Assembly: GCF_000747155.1 (NCBI RefSeq)
Contig: NZ_AVCK01000012.1
Span: forward strand, 248,001-312,000
Source: Arenimonas metalli CF5-1
Lineage (GTDB): Bacteria > Pseudomonadota > Gammaproteobacteria > Xanthomonadales > Xanthomonadaceae
Length of the DNA: 64,000 nucleotides
Direction: 5' to 3'
Of this stretch, positions 37,060-46,322 are shown in pieces. The first letter of the stretch is position 1. Each line of letters begins with the position of its first letter. The position numbers and the translations under genes were made by a program. The notes under the pieces were generated by a model. It did not search any database. It worked only from the letters and a program-made list of their open reading frames with translations, and had not been told where the DNA came from.

Positions 37060-39488
37060 GCACCGCCATGAACACTCAGGCGGTAAGGGTCTGGCCGATC
37101 GGCGACATGCTGACCGAGGGCTGCGCCCGCACGCTGGCCGCCACGGTTCGCGGGTTGCCGGGCGTGCAGGCCGCCGAAGCCAATTTTGCGGCCGGCACGC
37201 TTCAGGTGCGCTATACCCGCGGCGCTGCGGAGCCGACGGCGATTACGGCGGCGATTCGCGCTTGCGGCTTCACCTGCCGCGCCCCGTCCGCCGAGTTTGT
37301 CCCGCCAGGCGCCTCCGCCGGGTCGGCCGCCAGTCACTCTGCACATGCCGGCCATGCCCCGTCGCCCTCCCCCGCAGCGTCGGCCCTCCCTGAGGACGCG
37401 ACGCCGTCGATGCAAGGGCACGCGGGCCATGCGCCCGTCGCGCCGGACAAGCGCGGCGCGGACCCGCACGAGGGCATGCACCACGGGGGCGATTTGCACG
37501 CGGCGGCGGCGGACATGCGCCGGCGCTTCATCATCGCCTTGGCGTTCTCCATTCCGCTGTTCATCTGGTCACCGATGGGGCTGATGAGCGCGCCGGCGAC
37601 GCCATTCGGTCTGCCTGAGAACGTCTGGCTGTGGTTGCTGGCCAGCGCCGCACTGCTCTACCCGGGCTGGCCGTTCTTCACGGCGGCGATCCGCTCGCTG
37701 CGCCGCGGCGTGCTCGACATGGCGGTGCTGGTGTTGCTCAGTGTCGGCACAGGCTATGTCTTCAGTCTGGGCGCGACGTTTGTGTTCGACGGCCCCAACT
37801 TTTACGAGGCCTCCTCGGTCCTGCTGACCTTCATCCTGCTGGGCCACTGGCTCGAGATGCGGGCTCGGGCCGGTGCCTCGGATGCCATGAAGGCCCTGCT
37901 CAAACTCTCGCCACCGCGGGCGATCGTGCGCCGGGACAATGTCGATGTGGAGATCGCCACCGACGACGTCCAAGTAGGCGAGGTGGTCGTCGTGCGTCCA
38001 GGCGCCAAGGTGCCGGTCGATGGTGAGGTACTCGAAGGCCAGTCCCAGGTCGACGAATCGATGCTCACCGGCGAGTCGATGCCGGTGAAGAAGGCGCCGG
38101 GCGCTCTGGTGGTTGGCGGCACCATCAACCGCAGCGGCGCCTTCACCTACCGCGCCACCAAGGTCGGCGCGGATACCGCACTCGCCCAGATCATCCAGTT
38201 GGTACAGGCTGCCCAGAACTCCAAGGCGCCGGCGCAGCTCCTGGCCGACCGCGCCTCGCAGTGGCTGGTGCTGGCGGCGATCGTGATCGGCGTGTTGACG
38301 TTTGCCGTGTGGTTTTGGTGGCTCGGCCAGACGCTGCTGTTCGCCCTGACCTTGACCATTACGGTGTTCGTGATTGCCTGCCCGGATGCGCTGGGCCTCG
38401 CGACGCCCATGGCGATCATGATTGGCACGGGCCTTGGGGCCCGCCACGGCATCTTGTTCAAACATGCCGAGGCCATCGAGCAATGCGCCCGGCTCAACGT
38501 GGTGATTTTCGACAAGACTGGCACCTTGACGGTGGGACAACCCGACGTGGTGGATACCGTGGCGGCGGCGGACTGGGACCAGGCGCGCTTGATCGAGGTT
38601 GCGGCCGCCGTGGAGGCGCATTCCGAGCACCCGCTGGCACAGGCGATTCTCAAGCACGCCGGGCCGGTCACGGATCGCGCCACCGATTACACCAATATCG
38701 ACGGCCAAGGCGCGATGGGTCGGGTGGGCGGGCGCTGGGTGCATCTGGGCAACCGCTTGCTGATGGCCGCGCAAGGCGTGGCCGTGGACGAACTGGAGGC
38801 CCAGGCCGACGGACTCAAGGGCGCCGGCCGCACCGTCATCTACGTGGCGGTCGATCGGCGCTTGGCAGGCGTCATCGCGATTGCAGACGCCATTCGGCCA
38901 ACCTCGCGGGCCACCATCGAAGAGCTGCATCGCCGCAATATCCGGGTCGCCATGATCACCGGCGACAACCGCCCGACGGCCGAGCGTGTGGCGGCCGACC
39001 TGGGGATCGACATCGTGCTCGCGGACGTGTTGCCGGGCGACAAGGCCGCCGAGGTCAAGAAGCTCCAGGCCCAGGGCCTGAAGGTCGGCATGGTGGGCGA
39101 TGGCGTCAACGATGCCCCAGCCCTGACCCAAGCCGAGGTCGGCTTCGCGATCGGCGCCGGTACCGACGTGGCGATCGACAGCGCCGACACGGTGCTGATG
39201 CGCAGCGACCCCTACGACGTGGTGCGGGCGATCACGATCGCGCGCGGCACCTTGCGCAAGATGCACCAGAACCTGGCCTGGGCCGTGGGCTACAACGTCC
39301 TGGCCTTTCCCTTGGCGGCCGGCGTGCTCTTCCCGTTCGTGCTCTCGCCCGAAATCGCCGCGCTGTCGATGTCCGGCAGCTCGGTAATCGTGGCGGTCAA
39401 CGCGCTGCTGCTCAAGCGCCTGCCCCTGGCGACGGCCTCAATCGTCGCCGGGGAATCCCCCGCTGTGTCTGAGGAGTCCATCTCATGA
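37056..39488 (+). CDS. P1B-type heavy-metal ATPase with a CPD motif
   Basis: 810 aa. The N-terminal domain looks like an HMA fold that has lost its CxxC ([20 protein letters not shown], one Cys at 23). A His/Met-rich linker follows ([33 protein letters not shown]). Then TGES actuator ([14 protein letters not shown]), the ion site CPD at 442-444 ([13 protein letters not shown]) where CopA has CPC and CopB CPH, DKTGTLT with Asp486, HP motif HSEHPLAQA, and [16 protein letters not shown]. Most like CopB-type copper/silver exporters. Overlaps both neighbours by ATGA. Confidence 0.85.
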   Translation: MSTAMNTQAVRVWPIGDMLTEGCARTLAATVRGLPGVQAAEANFAAGTLQVRYTRGAAEPTAITAAIRACGFTCRAPSAEFVPPGASAGSAASHSAHAGHAPSPSPAASALPEDATPSMQGHAGHAPVAPDKRGADPHEGMHHGGDLHAAAADMRRRFIIALAFSIPLFIWSPMGLMSAPATPFGLPENVWLWLLASAALLYPGWPFFTAAIRSLRRGVLDMAVLVLLSVGTGYVFSLGATFVFDGPNFYEASSVLLTFILLGHWLEMRARAGASDAMKALLKLSPPRAIVRRDNVDVEIATDDVQVGEVVVVRPGAKVPVDGEVLEGQSQVDESMLTGESMPVKKAPGALVVGGTINRSGAFTYRATKVGADTALAQIIQLVQAAQNSKAPAQLLADRASQWLVLAAIVIGVLTFAVWFWWLGQTLLFALTLTITVFVIACPDALGLATPMAIMIGTGLGARHGILFKHAEAIEQCARLNVVIFDKTGTLTVGQPDVVDTVAAADWDQARLIEVAAAVEAHSEHPLAQAILKHAGPVTDRATDYTNIDGQGAMGRVGGRWVHLGNRLLMAAQGVAVDELEAQADGLKGAGRTVIYVAVDRRLAGVIAIADAIRPTSRATIEELHRRNIRVAMITGDNRPTAERVAADLGIDIVLADVLPGDKAAEVKKLQAQGLKVGMVGDGVNDAPALTQAEVGFAIGAGTDVAIDSADTVLMRSDPYDVVRAITIARGTLRKMHQNLAWAVGYNVLAFPLAAGVLFPFVLSPEIAALSMSGSSVIVAVNALLLKRLPLATASIVAGESPAVSEESIS

Positions 39489-39886
39489 ACCGTTCCTACG
39501 CGTTTGCTCCGCCCGCCGCGACCCTGCGCCAGCGCGCCGGCCGCGTGCTTGCCCCCGTGGCCCTGCTGTTGGCCCTCGCCACCTCCGCCTATGCGCAGGA
39601 CGGTAGCTTCCGCCATGAAGTCCTCATGCGGGGGCAGATCCTTGAGGCCGACGCAGGCGCCTTGGTCGTCTGCGTAGGCGAGGCCGATGGCGCCCAGGTC
39701 GGGCAGGTCCTCGACGTCGTCCGCCACAAGCGGATCGCGCGCGGCCCCAAGGCGGCCGGCCCGCGGTTCCGTCGTGAGCCAGTCGGCCAAGTGCGGATCA
39801 CGGAGCTGTTCGATACGCACTACGCCCAGGCCCAGGTGGTCACCGGCAAGCCCAAGGTCAACGACACCGTTGAACTGATCCGCTGA
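39485..39886 (+). CDS. Secreted protein with FlgT-C-like beta domain, function unknown
   Basis: 133 aa with a long basic leader and signal peptide ([17 protein letters not shown]). The mature domain ([66 protein letters not shown]) follows the pattern of the FlgT C-terminal / similar small beta-barrel domains in periplasmic proteins. One cysteine. Coupled to the ATPase gene, so likely part of the metal-resistance operon. Confidence 0.5.
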   Translation: MNRSYAFAPPAATLRQRAGRVLAPVALLLALATSAYAQDGSFRHEVLMRGQILEADAGALVVCVGEADGAQVGQVLDVVRHKRIARGPKAAGPRFRREPVGQVRITELFDTHYAQAQVVTGKPKVNDTVELIR

Positions 39887-39907
39887 TGAACGAACGGCGC
39901 CTGCCGC

Positions 39908-39939
39908 AGCGTTGGCCAGCCCTGAGGGCTGGCGACGCT
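39908..39939 (+). other. Strong hairpin between the metal operon and the phosphoketolase operon
   Basis: GCCAGCCC-TGA-GGGCTGGC (39915-39933) extended by AGCGT/ACGCT arms (39908-39912 and 39935-39939). No T run follows on either strand, so it is not a standard terminator. It could stabilise the 3' end of the upstream message or be a processing site. The next gene begins 66 bases later. The whole 39,887-40,005 gap shows no clear promoter. Confidence 0.4.
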
Positions 39940-40005
39940 CCGACCGGCGCCTGGCCCCGAAACCGCCTGCCCCGGGCGGCCCCTTACCCCACAAGGATTC
40001 CCCTC

Positions 40006-41397
40006 ATGTCTTCCCCTGCGTCCCGCTCCCTGCATTTCCTCGGCGCCGCTGGCACCGTGACCGGCTCGCGCTACCTGATCCAGGCCGCCGGCCAGCGGAT
40101 TTTGGTCGATTGTGGCCTGTTCCAGGGTTACAAGCAGCTGCGCGAGCGCAACTGGGCGGATTTTCCGGTCGCGCCCGCGTCCATCGACACGGTGCTGCTG
40201 ACCCATGCCCACCTGGATCACGCAGGCTATCTGCCGGCCCTGGTCAAGCAAGGCTTCGCTGGACGGATCCTTTGCACCGAGGCCACGCGCGATCTGAGCC
40301 AACTGCTGCTGCCCGACAGCGGCCATCTGCTGGAGGAAGAAGCGCGCTACGCGAAGAAGAAGGGCTACTCCAAGCACGCCAATCCGCTGCCGCTGTACAC
40401 CCAGGAAGATGCGATGACGTGCCTGACCCGATTCGATGGCCGCCCGTTCCTGGAGCCGCAGGCCCTCGCGCCGGGCGTCAGTGCCCGGTTCATCCCGGCC
40501 GGCCATATCCTGGGCGCCGCCCAGATTGCGCTGACCATTGACGGTCGCCGCCTGCATTTCACCGGCGACCTCGGCCGCGCCAGTGACGCGCTGATGAAAG
40601 CCCCGGCGCCGTTCGAGGGTGCGGACGTGCTGGTGTGCGAGTCCACCTACGGCAACCGCCGACATCCCACCGCCGACGCCGAGGCGGAGCTCGCGCCCGT
40701 GATCAAGCGGGTCGCCGCCCGCGGCGGCGTCATTGTCATTCCCGCCTTCGCCGTCGGCCGGGCCCAGGCCCTGATGCTGCATATCGCCCGGCTGCGTCAG
40801 CGCGGCGAGATCCCGCGCGTGCCGGTCTATCTCAATAGCCCGATGGCAATCAATGCCACCGACCTCTACCACCGCCACCATGACGAGCACCACGTGACCG
40901 ACGCCGAGTGCCGGGACATGTTTGAGCTGGCCACCATGGTGCGGACCGTGGAGGAGTCCAAGGCGCTCAATATGCAGCGCGGGCCGATGATCATCATCTC
41001 CGCCAGCGGCATGCTCTCCGGTGGGCGCGTCCTGCATCACCTGGTGGCGTTTGGCCAGGACTCGCGCAACGCAATCCTGCTGGCCGGCTACCAGGCCGGC
41101 GGCACCCGGGGCGCGGCGCTGGTGCGCGGCGAGAAATCGTTGCGCATCTTCGGGCAGGAGGTGCCGATCCAGGCCGAGGTCGTGGCCATGGAGAGTTTCT
41201 CTGGCCACGCCGACAGCGAGGAACTGCTTGCCTGGCTGCGCCCGGCCCCGGTCACGCCCAAGATGACCTACATCACCCATGGTGAACCCGACGCCGCCGA
41301 TGCCCTGCGCGGCCGGATCGAGCGCGAGCTCGGCTGGCACTGCCGCGTCCCTGAGCATCTGGAACGGGTGCCGCTCGGCGGCGAGGCGGCGGCATGA
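40006..41397 (+). CDS. Metallo-beta-lactamase/beta-CASP RNA-processing nuclease
   Basis: 463 aa from an ATG with AAGGA about 9 bases upstream; a start at 39892 would add a non-conserved leader. Metal site THAHLDHAGYLP (HxHxDH), second-shell VLVCESTYGNRRH, beta-CASP motif VIVIPAFAVGRAQALMLHI, and C-terminal FSGHADSEELLAWL. This is the CPSF73/YSH1-like bacterial family, which cuts or trims RNA. Translationally coupled to the phosphorylase gene, so it may feed nucleotides into that enzyme. Confidence 0.85.
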   Translation: MSSPASRSLHFLGAAGTVTGSRYLIQAAGQRILVDCGLFQGYKQLRERNWADFPVAPASIDTVLLTHAHLDHAGYLPALVKQGFAGRILCTEATRDLSQLLLPDSGHLLEEEARYAKKKGYSKHANPLPLYTQEDAMTCLTRFDGRPFLEPQALAPGVSARFIPAGHILGAAQIALTIDGRRLHFTGDLGRASDALMKAPAPFEGADVLVCESTYGNRRHPTADAEAELAPVIKRVAARGGVIVIPAFAVGRAQALMLHIARLRQRGEIPRVPVYLNSPMAINATDLYHRHHDEHHVTDAECRDMFELATMVRTVEESKALNMQRGPMIIISASGMLSGGRVLHHLVAFGQDSRNAILLAGYQAGGTRGAALVRGEKSLRIFGQEVPIQAEVVAMESFSGHADSEELLAWLRPAPVTPKMTYITHGEPDAADALRGRIERELGWHCRVPEHLERVPLGGEAAA

Positions 41398-42905
41398 CCG
41401 AGCACGCCCACACCCGCCTGCGCGTGGTGCGCGCCGGCATCGATACCTACCAGCAGCCGGTGGTCTATATGCACCGCGACTGCCCCGTCTGCCGCTCGGA
41501 GGGCTTTGCGGCCCTGACCCGGGTCCAGATGCGGGTCGGGACACGCGAGGTCATCGCCACCCTGAACGTCGTCACGGGCGATCACCTGGCGGTCGATGAG
41601 GTGGCGCTGTCGGACGCGGCTTGGCAGGCCGTAACGCCCGAGGCCGGCGCCTACGCGACCTTCCAGCATCCCGAGCCGGCCGCCTCGGCCGGCGCCCTGC
41701 GCGCCAAGGTGTTCGGGGCGCGCCTGGACGACGCCGACTGTCTGGCCCTGATGCGCGATACGGCCGCCAATCGGCTGTCGGACATCGAGCTGGCGGCGTT
41801 CGTCACCGCCTGCGCCGGCGAACGCCTGGATCACGGCGAGACCATTGCCCTGACCCGGGCGATGGTGGCTGTGGGCGAGCGCTTGGACTGGGGCGGCGGC
41901 CCGGTGCTGGACAAGCACTGCGTGGGCGGATTGCCCGGCAACCGCACCACCCCGATCGTGGTCGCGATCATCGCGGCGCTGGGGCATCGCATCCCCAAGA
42001 CCTCGTCGCGAGCGATCACCTCGCCGGCCGGCACCGCCGACACGATGGAAGTGATGGCACCGGTGGCGCTGGATTTGGCGGCGATGCGGCGGGTGGTCGA
42101 ACGCGAGGGCGGCTGCATCGTCTGGGGCGGCAATGTGCGCCTGAGTCCGGCCGACGACGTGCTGATCCGGGTCGAGCGACCGCTGGACTTCGACAGCGAC
42201 GGCCAACTGGTCGCCAGTGTGCTGTCCAAGAAGGTGGCCGCCGGCGCGAGCCAAGTGCTGATCGACATGCCCGTTGGGCCCACCGCCAAGGTGCGCTCGG
42301 ACGCGGCGGCGCAGGCGCTGGCAGCACGACTGACCGTCACCGGATCCGCGATGGGCCTGAACCTGGCGGTCTTGCACACCGATGGTCGCCAGCCGGTCGG
42401 CATGGGCATCGGCCCGGCGCTGGAGGCCCGCGACGTGCTGGCCGTGCTGCGCGGCGCGCCCGGGGCCCCGGCCGACCTGCGCACGCGGGCTTTGGCCGTC
42501 GCCGGCGCTTTGCTCGAGCTCGCGCCCGGCACGCCGCCCGGTCAGGGACCGGCCCTGGCCACGCAGGCATTGGACTCGGGTCGCGCCTGGGCCAAGTTCC
42601 TGGCCATCTGTGAGGCGCAAGGCGGCTTCAGCGAGCCGGGCGAAGCACCCTTCCAGGCGCCGGTAGTGGCCCCCCGTGCCGGGCGCATCGCCGCGATCGA
42701 CAACCGACGCCTGGCCAAGGTGGCCAAGTTGGCCGGCGCACCCGGCGCGGCCTTGGCCGGCGTCGTCTGCACGTTGCGCATCGGGGATCCGGTCGTAGCC
42801 GGGCAACCGCTGTACACCGTGCACGCCCAGTCCCCCGGCGAGCGCGACTACGCCTTGGCCTACGCCCAGACCCACACCGACATCCTGTCCCTGGAGACCC
42901 CATGA
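41394..42905 (+). CDS. AMP/thymidine-type nucleoside(-tide) phosphorylase
   Basis: 503 aa, longer than DeoA (about 440) because of an N-terminal extension like that of archaeal AMP phosphorylases. Signature motifs: LDKHCVGGLPGNRTTPIVVA, KTSSRAITSPAGTADTMEV and a C-terminal barrel (FQAPVVAPRAGRIAAIDNR). The family splits NMPs or nucleosides with phosphate; archaeal AMP phosphorylase gives ribose-1,5-bisphosphate plus base. Bacterial members of this clade are often named thymidine phosphorylase, so the true substrate is open. ATGA overlaps join it to the nuclease and the PRPP-synthetase genes. Confidence 0.85.
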   Translation: MTEHAHTRLRVVRAGIDTYQQPVVYMHRDCPVCRSEGFAALTRVQMRVGTREVIATLNVVTGDHLAVDEVALSDAAWQAVTPEAGAYATFQHPEPAASAGALRAKVFGARLDDADCLALMRDTAANRLSDIELAAFVTACAGERLDHGETIALTRAMVAVGERLDWGGGPVLDKHCVGGLPGNRTTPIVVAIIAALGHRIPKTSSRAITSPAGTADTMEVMAPVALDLAAMRRVVEREGGCIVWGGNVRLSPADDVLIRVERPLDFDSDGQLVASVLSKKVAAGASQVLIDMPVGPTAKVRSDAAAQALAARLTVTGSAMGLNLAVLHTDGRQPVGMGIGPALEARDVLAVLRGAPGAPADLRTRALAVAGALLELAPGTPPGQGPALATQALDSGRAWAKFLAICEAQGGFSEPGEAPFQAPVVAPRAGRIAAIDNRRLAKVAKLAGAPGAALAGVVCTLRIGDPVVAGQPLYTVHAQSPGERDYALAYAQTHTDILSLETP

Positions 42906-43819
42906 GCCGCGTGCTGATCCCCTTTCCCGATTTGCAGCCGCTGGCGGTGGATTTGGCGGCGCGTTTGAACGCCCGCGTGGCACCCGTGGGCTGGCGCCGG
43001 TTCCCCGACGGGGAATCGCTGGTGACGCTCGACCCCCAACTCAGCGGAGTCGACGTGGTGGTGGTGGCCGGCCTGAGGAACGTGGACTCGGTGGCGCTGG
43101 CGCTGCGCTTTGTCGCCGAGACCGCCCGCGAGCTGGGCGCCCGTTCGGTCGGCCTGGTCGCCCCGTACCTGCCCTACATGCGCCAGGACACCCGCTTCCA
43201 TCCCGGCGAAGCGATCAGCGCGCCGATCTTTGCCCGCTTCCTGGAGCAAAGCGTCGACTGGCTGGTGACGGTCGATCCACACCTGCACCGCAATCCGCGC
43301 CTGGACGGATTGTTCTCGATCCCCACCCGCCACGTGGCGGCGGCACCGGCCATGGCGGCCTGGGTGCAGGCCAACGTCCCCGACGCGATCTTGATCGGCC
43401 CCGACAGCGAGTCGGCGCAATGGGTCGGCGATATCGCCGCGCGAGCGCAGGTGCCGTTCCAGGTGCTGGCCAAGATCCGGGAGGGGGATCGCGCAGTGCG
43501 TGTCAGCCTGCCCGACCCCATTGCCGCCCGCGGCCGTACGCCGGTGGTGGTCGATGACATCGTCTCCTCGGGCCACACGATGATCGAAACCCTCAAGCAT
43601 CTGGCCACGCTGGGATTGCTCCCCGCGACCTGCCTGGTCACCCACGCGGTGTTCTCCGAAGACGCCTACGAACGCCTGCTGACTGCGGGCGCCCAGCGCG
43701 TCGTCAGCACCGACACCATTGCCCACCCGGCCTGCAATGCCATTGGGATGGCACCGCTCCTGGCCGTGGCCTGCGAGGCGCTGCTTGCCGAGCGCACACC
43801 GTCGCTGGCCGCCCCGTGA
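42902..43819 (+). CDS. Ribose-phosphate pyrophosphokinase homologue
   Basis: 305 aa. N-terminal half: WRRFPDGES and LPYMRQDTRFHPGEAISAPI, matching the ATP site of PRPP synthetases. LTVDPHLHR replaces the usual VDLH. KIREGDRAV keeps the catalytic-loop Lys/Arg, and VVVDDIVSSGHTMIET is the PRPP loop. It is clearly divergent from housekeeping Prs, which is expected elsewhere on the chromosome. PRPP synthetase can run backwards (PRPP plus AMP to ribose-5-phosphate plus ATP), which would suit a catabolic role here, but this is inference. Confidence 0.8.
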   Translation: MSRVLIPFPDLQPLAVDLAARLNARVAPVGWRRFPDGESLVTLDPQLSGVDVVVVAGLRNVDSVALALRFVAETARELGARSVGLVAPYLPYMRQDTRFHPGEAISAPIFARFLEQSVDWLVTVDPHLHRNPRLDGLFSIPTRHVAAAPAMAAWVQANVPDAILIGPDSESAQWVGDIAARAQVPFQVLAKIREGDRAVRVSLPDPIAARGRTPVVVDDIVSSGHTMIETLKHLATLGLLPATCLVTHAVFSEDAYERLLTAGAQRVVSTDTIAHPACNAIGMAPLLAVACEALLAERTPSLAAP

Positions 43820-43859
43820 TGCGCGCTGCCCCCATCCCCGCCTGCGCCTTGGAGATCCG

Positions 43860-46322
43860 ATGAACGACCTAACCTGTCCCGCCAGCGCCCTGAGCGCCAT
43901 TGACCAGCACCGGATTGACCAGCTGGCCCGGAGCTACGCGCAGGCCGATCCGGCCTTCGCCGCCTGGGCTGCGGGCTATGGCGTCATCGCACACACCCCG
44001 CTCACCCAATTGCGCGTGCGTGCGATGATCGAGGAACTGGTCGCGACCGGCGCTCTGCCTGACAGCGCGACGGGCTATCGGCGCCTGAGCGCCGCCGATC
44101 GCGTGGCCAGCGCCGGCATGTGGCTGGTAGCACACATGACCTACGCCCGGCGGGTCCGCCTGGACGGCGCGCCGTTGGAGGCCGATGACTTCAAGCCGCA
44201 GCCCGAGGGCCACACCGGCGGCGCGTTGAACATGGTGCCGGCCTACGCCGGCTACCTGGCCATGAATGCGCTCGATGGGGTAACCCGCGCCTGGATGATG
44301 GGCCAAGGCCACTGCGTGGCGGCGATCGATGCGCTCAACGTGATCGTCGACAACATGAGCCCGGCGCATGCGGCCCGCTATGGCCTGGATGAGCCGCGGC
44401 TGGCGCGATTCGTGGGCGACTTCTACTCCTATGCGCTCACGCCCGAGGGGCGGCCGGCCTCGCCGCTGGGCTCGCACGTCAACGCCCACACCGCCGGCGG
44501 CCTGCAGGAAGGCGGCTATCTGGGCTTTGCCGAGCTGCACTACGTGCACGCGCCGCTGCCCGGTGAGCGGCTGGTCGCGTTCGTCAGCGATGGCGCCTTC
44601 GAGGAGCAGCGTGGCGGCGACTGGGCGCCGCGCTGGTGGCGCCCGGACGATTCGGGCTTGGTCGCGCCCATCATGATCCTCAACGGCCGGCGCATCGAGC
44701 AGCGCAGCCAGATCGAACAGCAGGGCGGCGAGGACTGGCTGTATCGCCACCTGCGGCTCAATGGATTCGAACCCATCGGCCTGGACGGGCGCGATCCGGC
44801 CAGCATCGCCTGGGGCATCCATGTCATCGAGTCGCGGCTGCAGGCCTGCACCGAGGCGGCCGCGCTGCATCCCGAGGGCGATTTCCGAATCCCGCTGCGC
44901 TACGGTGTCGCCGAGGCGCCCAAGGGCTTTGGGTTTCCCGGCGCCGGCACCAACGCCGCCCACAACCTGCCGCTATCGGGTAATCCCCACCGCGATGCGG
45001 CCGCCCGCGAGCAGTTCAATGCCGGCTGTGCGCCGCTCTACGTGCCGCCGGCGGATCTGCAGGCGGCGATTGCGGCTCTCAATACACACGCGACTCAGGG
45101 TCGGCCGCGCGAGCGCGACCACGCGCTCGCGACCCGCCAGGTGGCGCTGCCGACCGTGCCCGAGCCGGCCTGGGCGGAGCCCGGCACGATTGGCTCGCCG
45201 ATGGCCGCTCTGGATGGTCAGTTTGTTCGCTTGGTGCAGGCCAACCCGCAGCTGCGCCCGCGCGTGGGTAATCCCGATGAGTTGCGCAGCAACAAACTCG
45301 ACGCGACCCTGGACCTGCTCAAACACCGGGTGCAGGAGCCGGAAGCCGGCGTCGCAGAATCGCGCACCGGCGCCGTGATCACCGCGCTCAATGAGGAGGC
45401 CGTCGTCTGCGCCGCCCTGGCCAACAAGGGCGGGCTCAACCTGGTGGTGACGTACGAGGCCTTCGCCCCGAAGATGCTGGGCGCCTTGCGCCAGGAACTC
45501 ATTTTCTCCCGGCATCTGCGCGAGGCCGGGCGGCCGCCGGGCTGGCTGGGCGTGCCGGTCGTACTGACCTCGCACACCTGGGAGAACGCCAAGAACGAGC
45601 AGTCGCACCAGGACCCCACCCTGGCCGAAGCCTTGCTCGGCGAAATGGCGGACGGTGCCCGCGTGTGTTTCCCGCCCGATGGCAACAGCGCCATGGCGGC
45701 CCTTACCCACAGTATCCAAGCTCTGGGCACGATCACGGCCCTGGTCGTGCCCAAACGCGAGGTCCCCAATCGGCTGACGCCGGCGCAGGCCCGCCTGTTG
45801 GCAGACGAGGGCCTGCTCTTGCTGCACGGCGATCCCGACACGGCTGCCGTCTTGTTGGCCGCCACGGGCAGCTACCAGCTGGGGGAAGTGCTGCGGGCGC
45901 ATCGGCGTCTTCGCGAAGCCGGTATCGCCGCGGCGGTGATCTATATCGGCGAGCCCGGGCGGTTGCGGGCCGGGCGCGACGCGCGGGAGTGCGCGTACGT
46001 GCTGTCTGATGCGTTGGTGCTGCGCCATTTCCCGGCGGGCACCCCGCGCGTGTTCGTGACCCACACCCGGCCTGAGCCGTATTTGGGCGCGTTGCGCCGA
46101 ATCGACACCGGGCCCGCCACCACGCGGGCGCTGGGTTTTGTGAACCAAGGCGGCACGCTGGATGTGCCCGGGCTGCTGTTCGCCAATGGCTGCACTTGGG
46201 CGCACACGGTGGCGGCGGCGCTGGCGGTGCTGGGTCGCCCCCTCAACGACGGACTGCGCGCCGACGAGCAAGCCGCCCTGGCCGGCCGCGGCGACCCGAC
46301 CGTCATCACGTACCCGGCATGA
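43860..46322 (+). CDS. Divergent phosphoketolase
   Basis: 820 aa with TTGGAGA before the ATG. Thiamine-diphosphate enzyme that splits xylulose-5-phosphate (and maybe fructose-6-phosphate) with phosphate to acetyl phosphate. Motifs: GHTGGALNMVPAYAGYL, MMGQGHCVAAIDALNVI, TDP motif FVSDGAFEEQRGGDW to ILNGRRI (about residues 240-270), GSHVNAHTAGGLQEGG, SHTWENAKNEQSHQDPTLAE, PPDGNSAMA. The usual GDGEAETG is replaced by SDGAFEEQRGG, so it belongs to a separate clade. It lies two genes before acetate kinase. Confidence 0.85.
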   Translation: MNDLTCPASALSAIDQHRIDQLARSYAQADPAFAAWAAGYGVIAHTPLTQLRVRAMIEELVATGALPDSATGYRRLSAADRVASAGMWLVAHMTYARRVRLDGAPLEADDFKPQPEGHTGGALNMVPAYAGYLAMNALDGVTRAWMMGQGHCVAAIDALNVIVDNMSPAHAARYGLDEPRLARFVGDFYSYALTPEGRPASPLGSHVNAHTAGGLQEGGYLGFAELHYVHAPLPGERLVAFVSDGAFEEQRGGDWAPRWWRPDDSGLVAPIMILNGRRIEQRSQIEQQGGEDWLYRHLRLNGFEPIGLDGRDPASIAWGIHVIESRLQACTEAAALHPEGDFRIPLRYGVAEAPKGFGFPGAGTNAAHNLPLSGNPHRDAAAREQFNAGCAPLYVPPADLQAAIAALNTHATQGRPRERDHALATRQVALPTVPEPAWAEPGTIGSPMAALDGQFVRLVQANPQLRPRVGNPDELRSNKLDATLDLLKHRVQEPEAGVAESRTGAVITALNEEAVVCAALANKGGLNLVVTYEAFAPKMLGALRQELIFSRHLREAGRPPGWLGVPVVLTSHTWENAKNEQSHQDPTLAEALLGEMADGARVCFPPDGNSAMAALTHSIQALGTITALVVPKREVPNRLTPAQARLLADEGLLLLHGDPDTAAVLLAATGSYQLGEVLRAHRRLREAGIAAAVIYIGEPGRLRAGRDARECAYVLSDALVLRHFPAGTPRVFVTHTRPEPYLGALRRIDTGPATTRALGFVNQGGTLDVPGLLFANGCTWAHTVAAALAVLGRPLNDGLRADEQAALAGRGDPTVITYPA

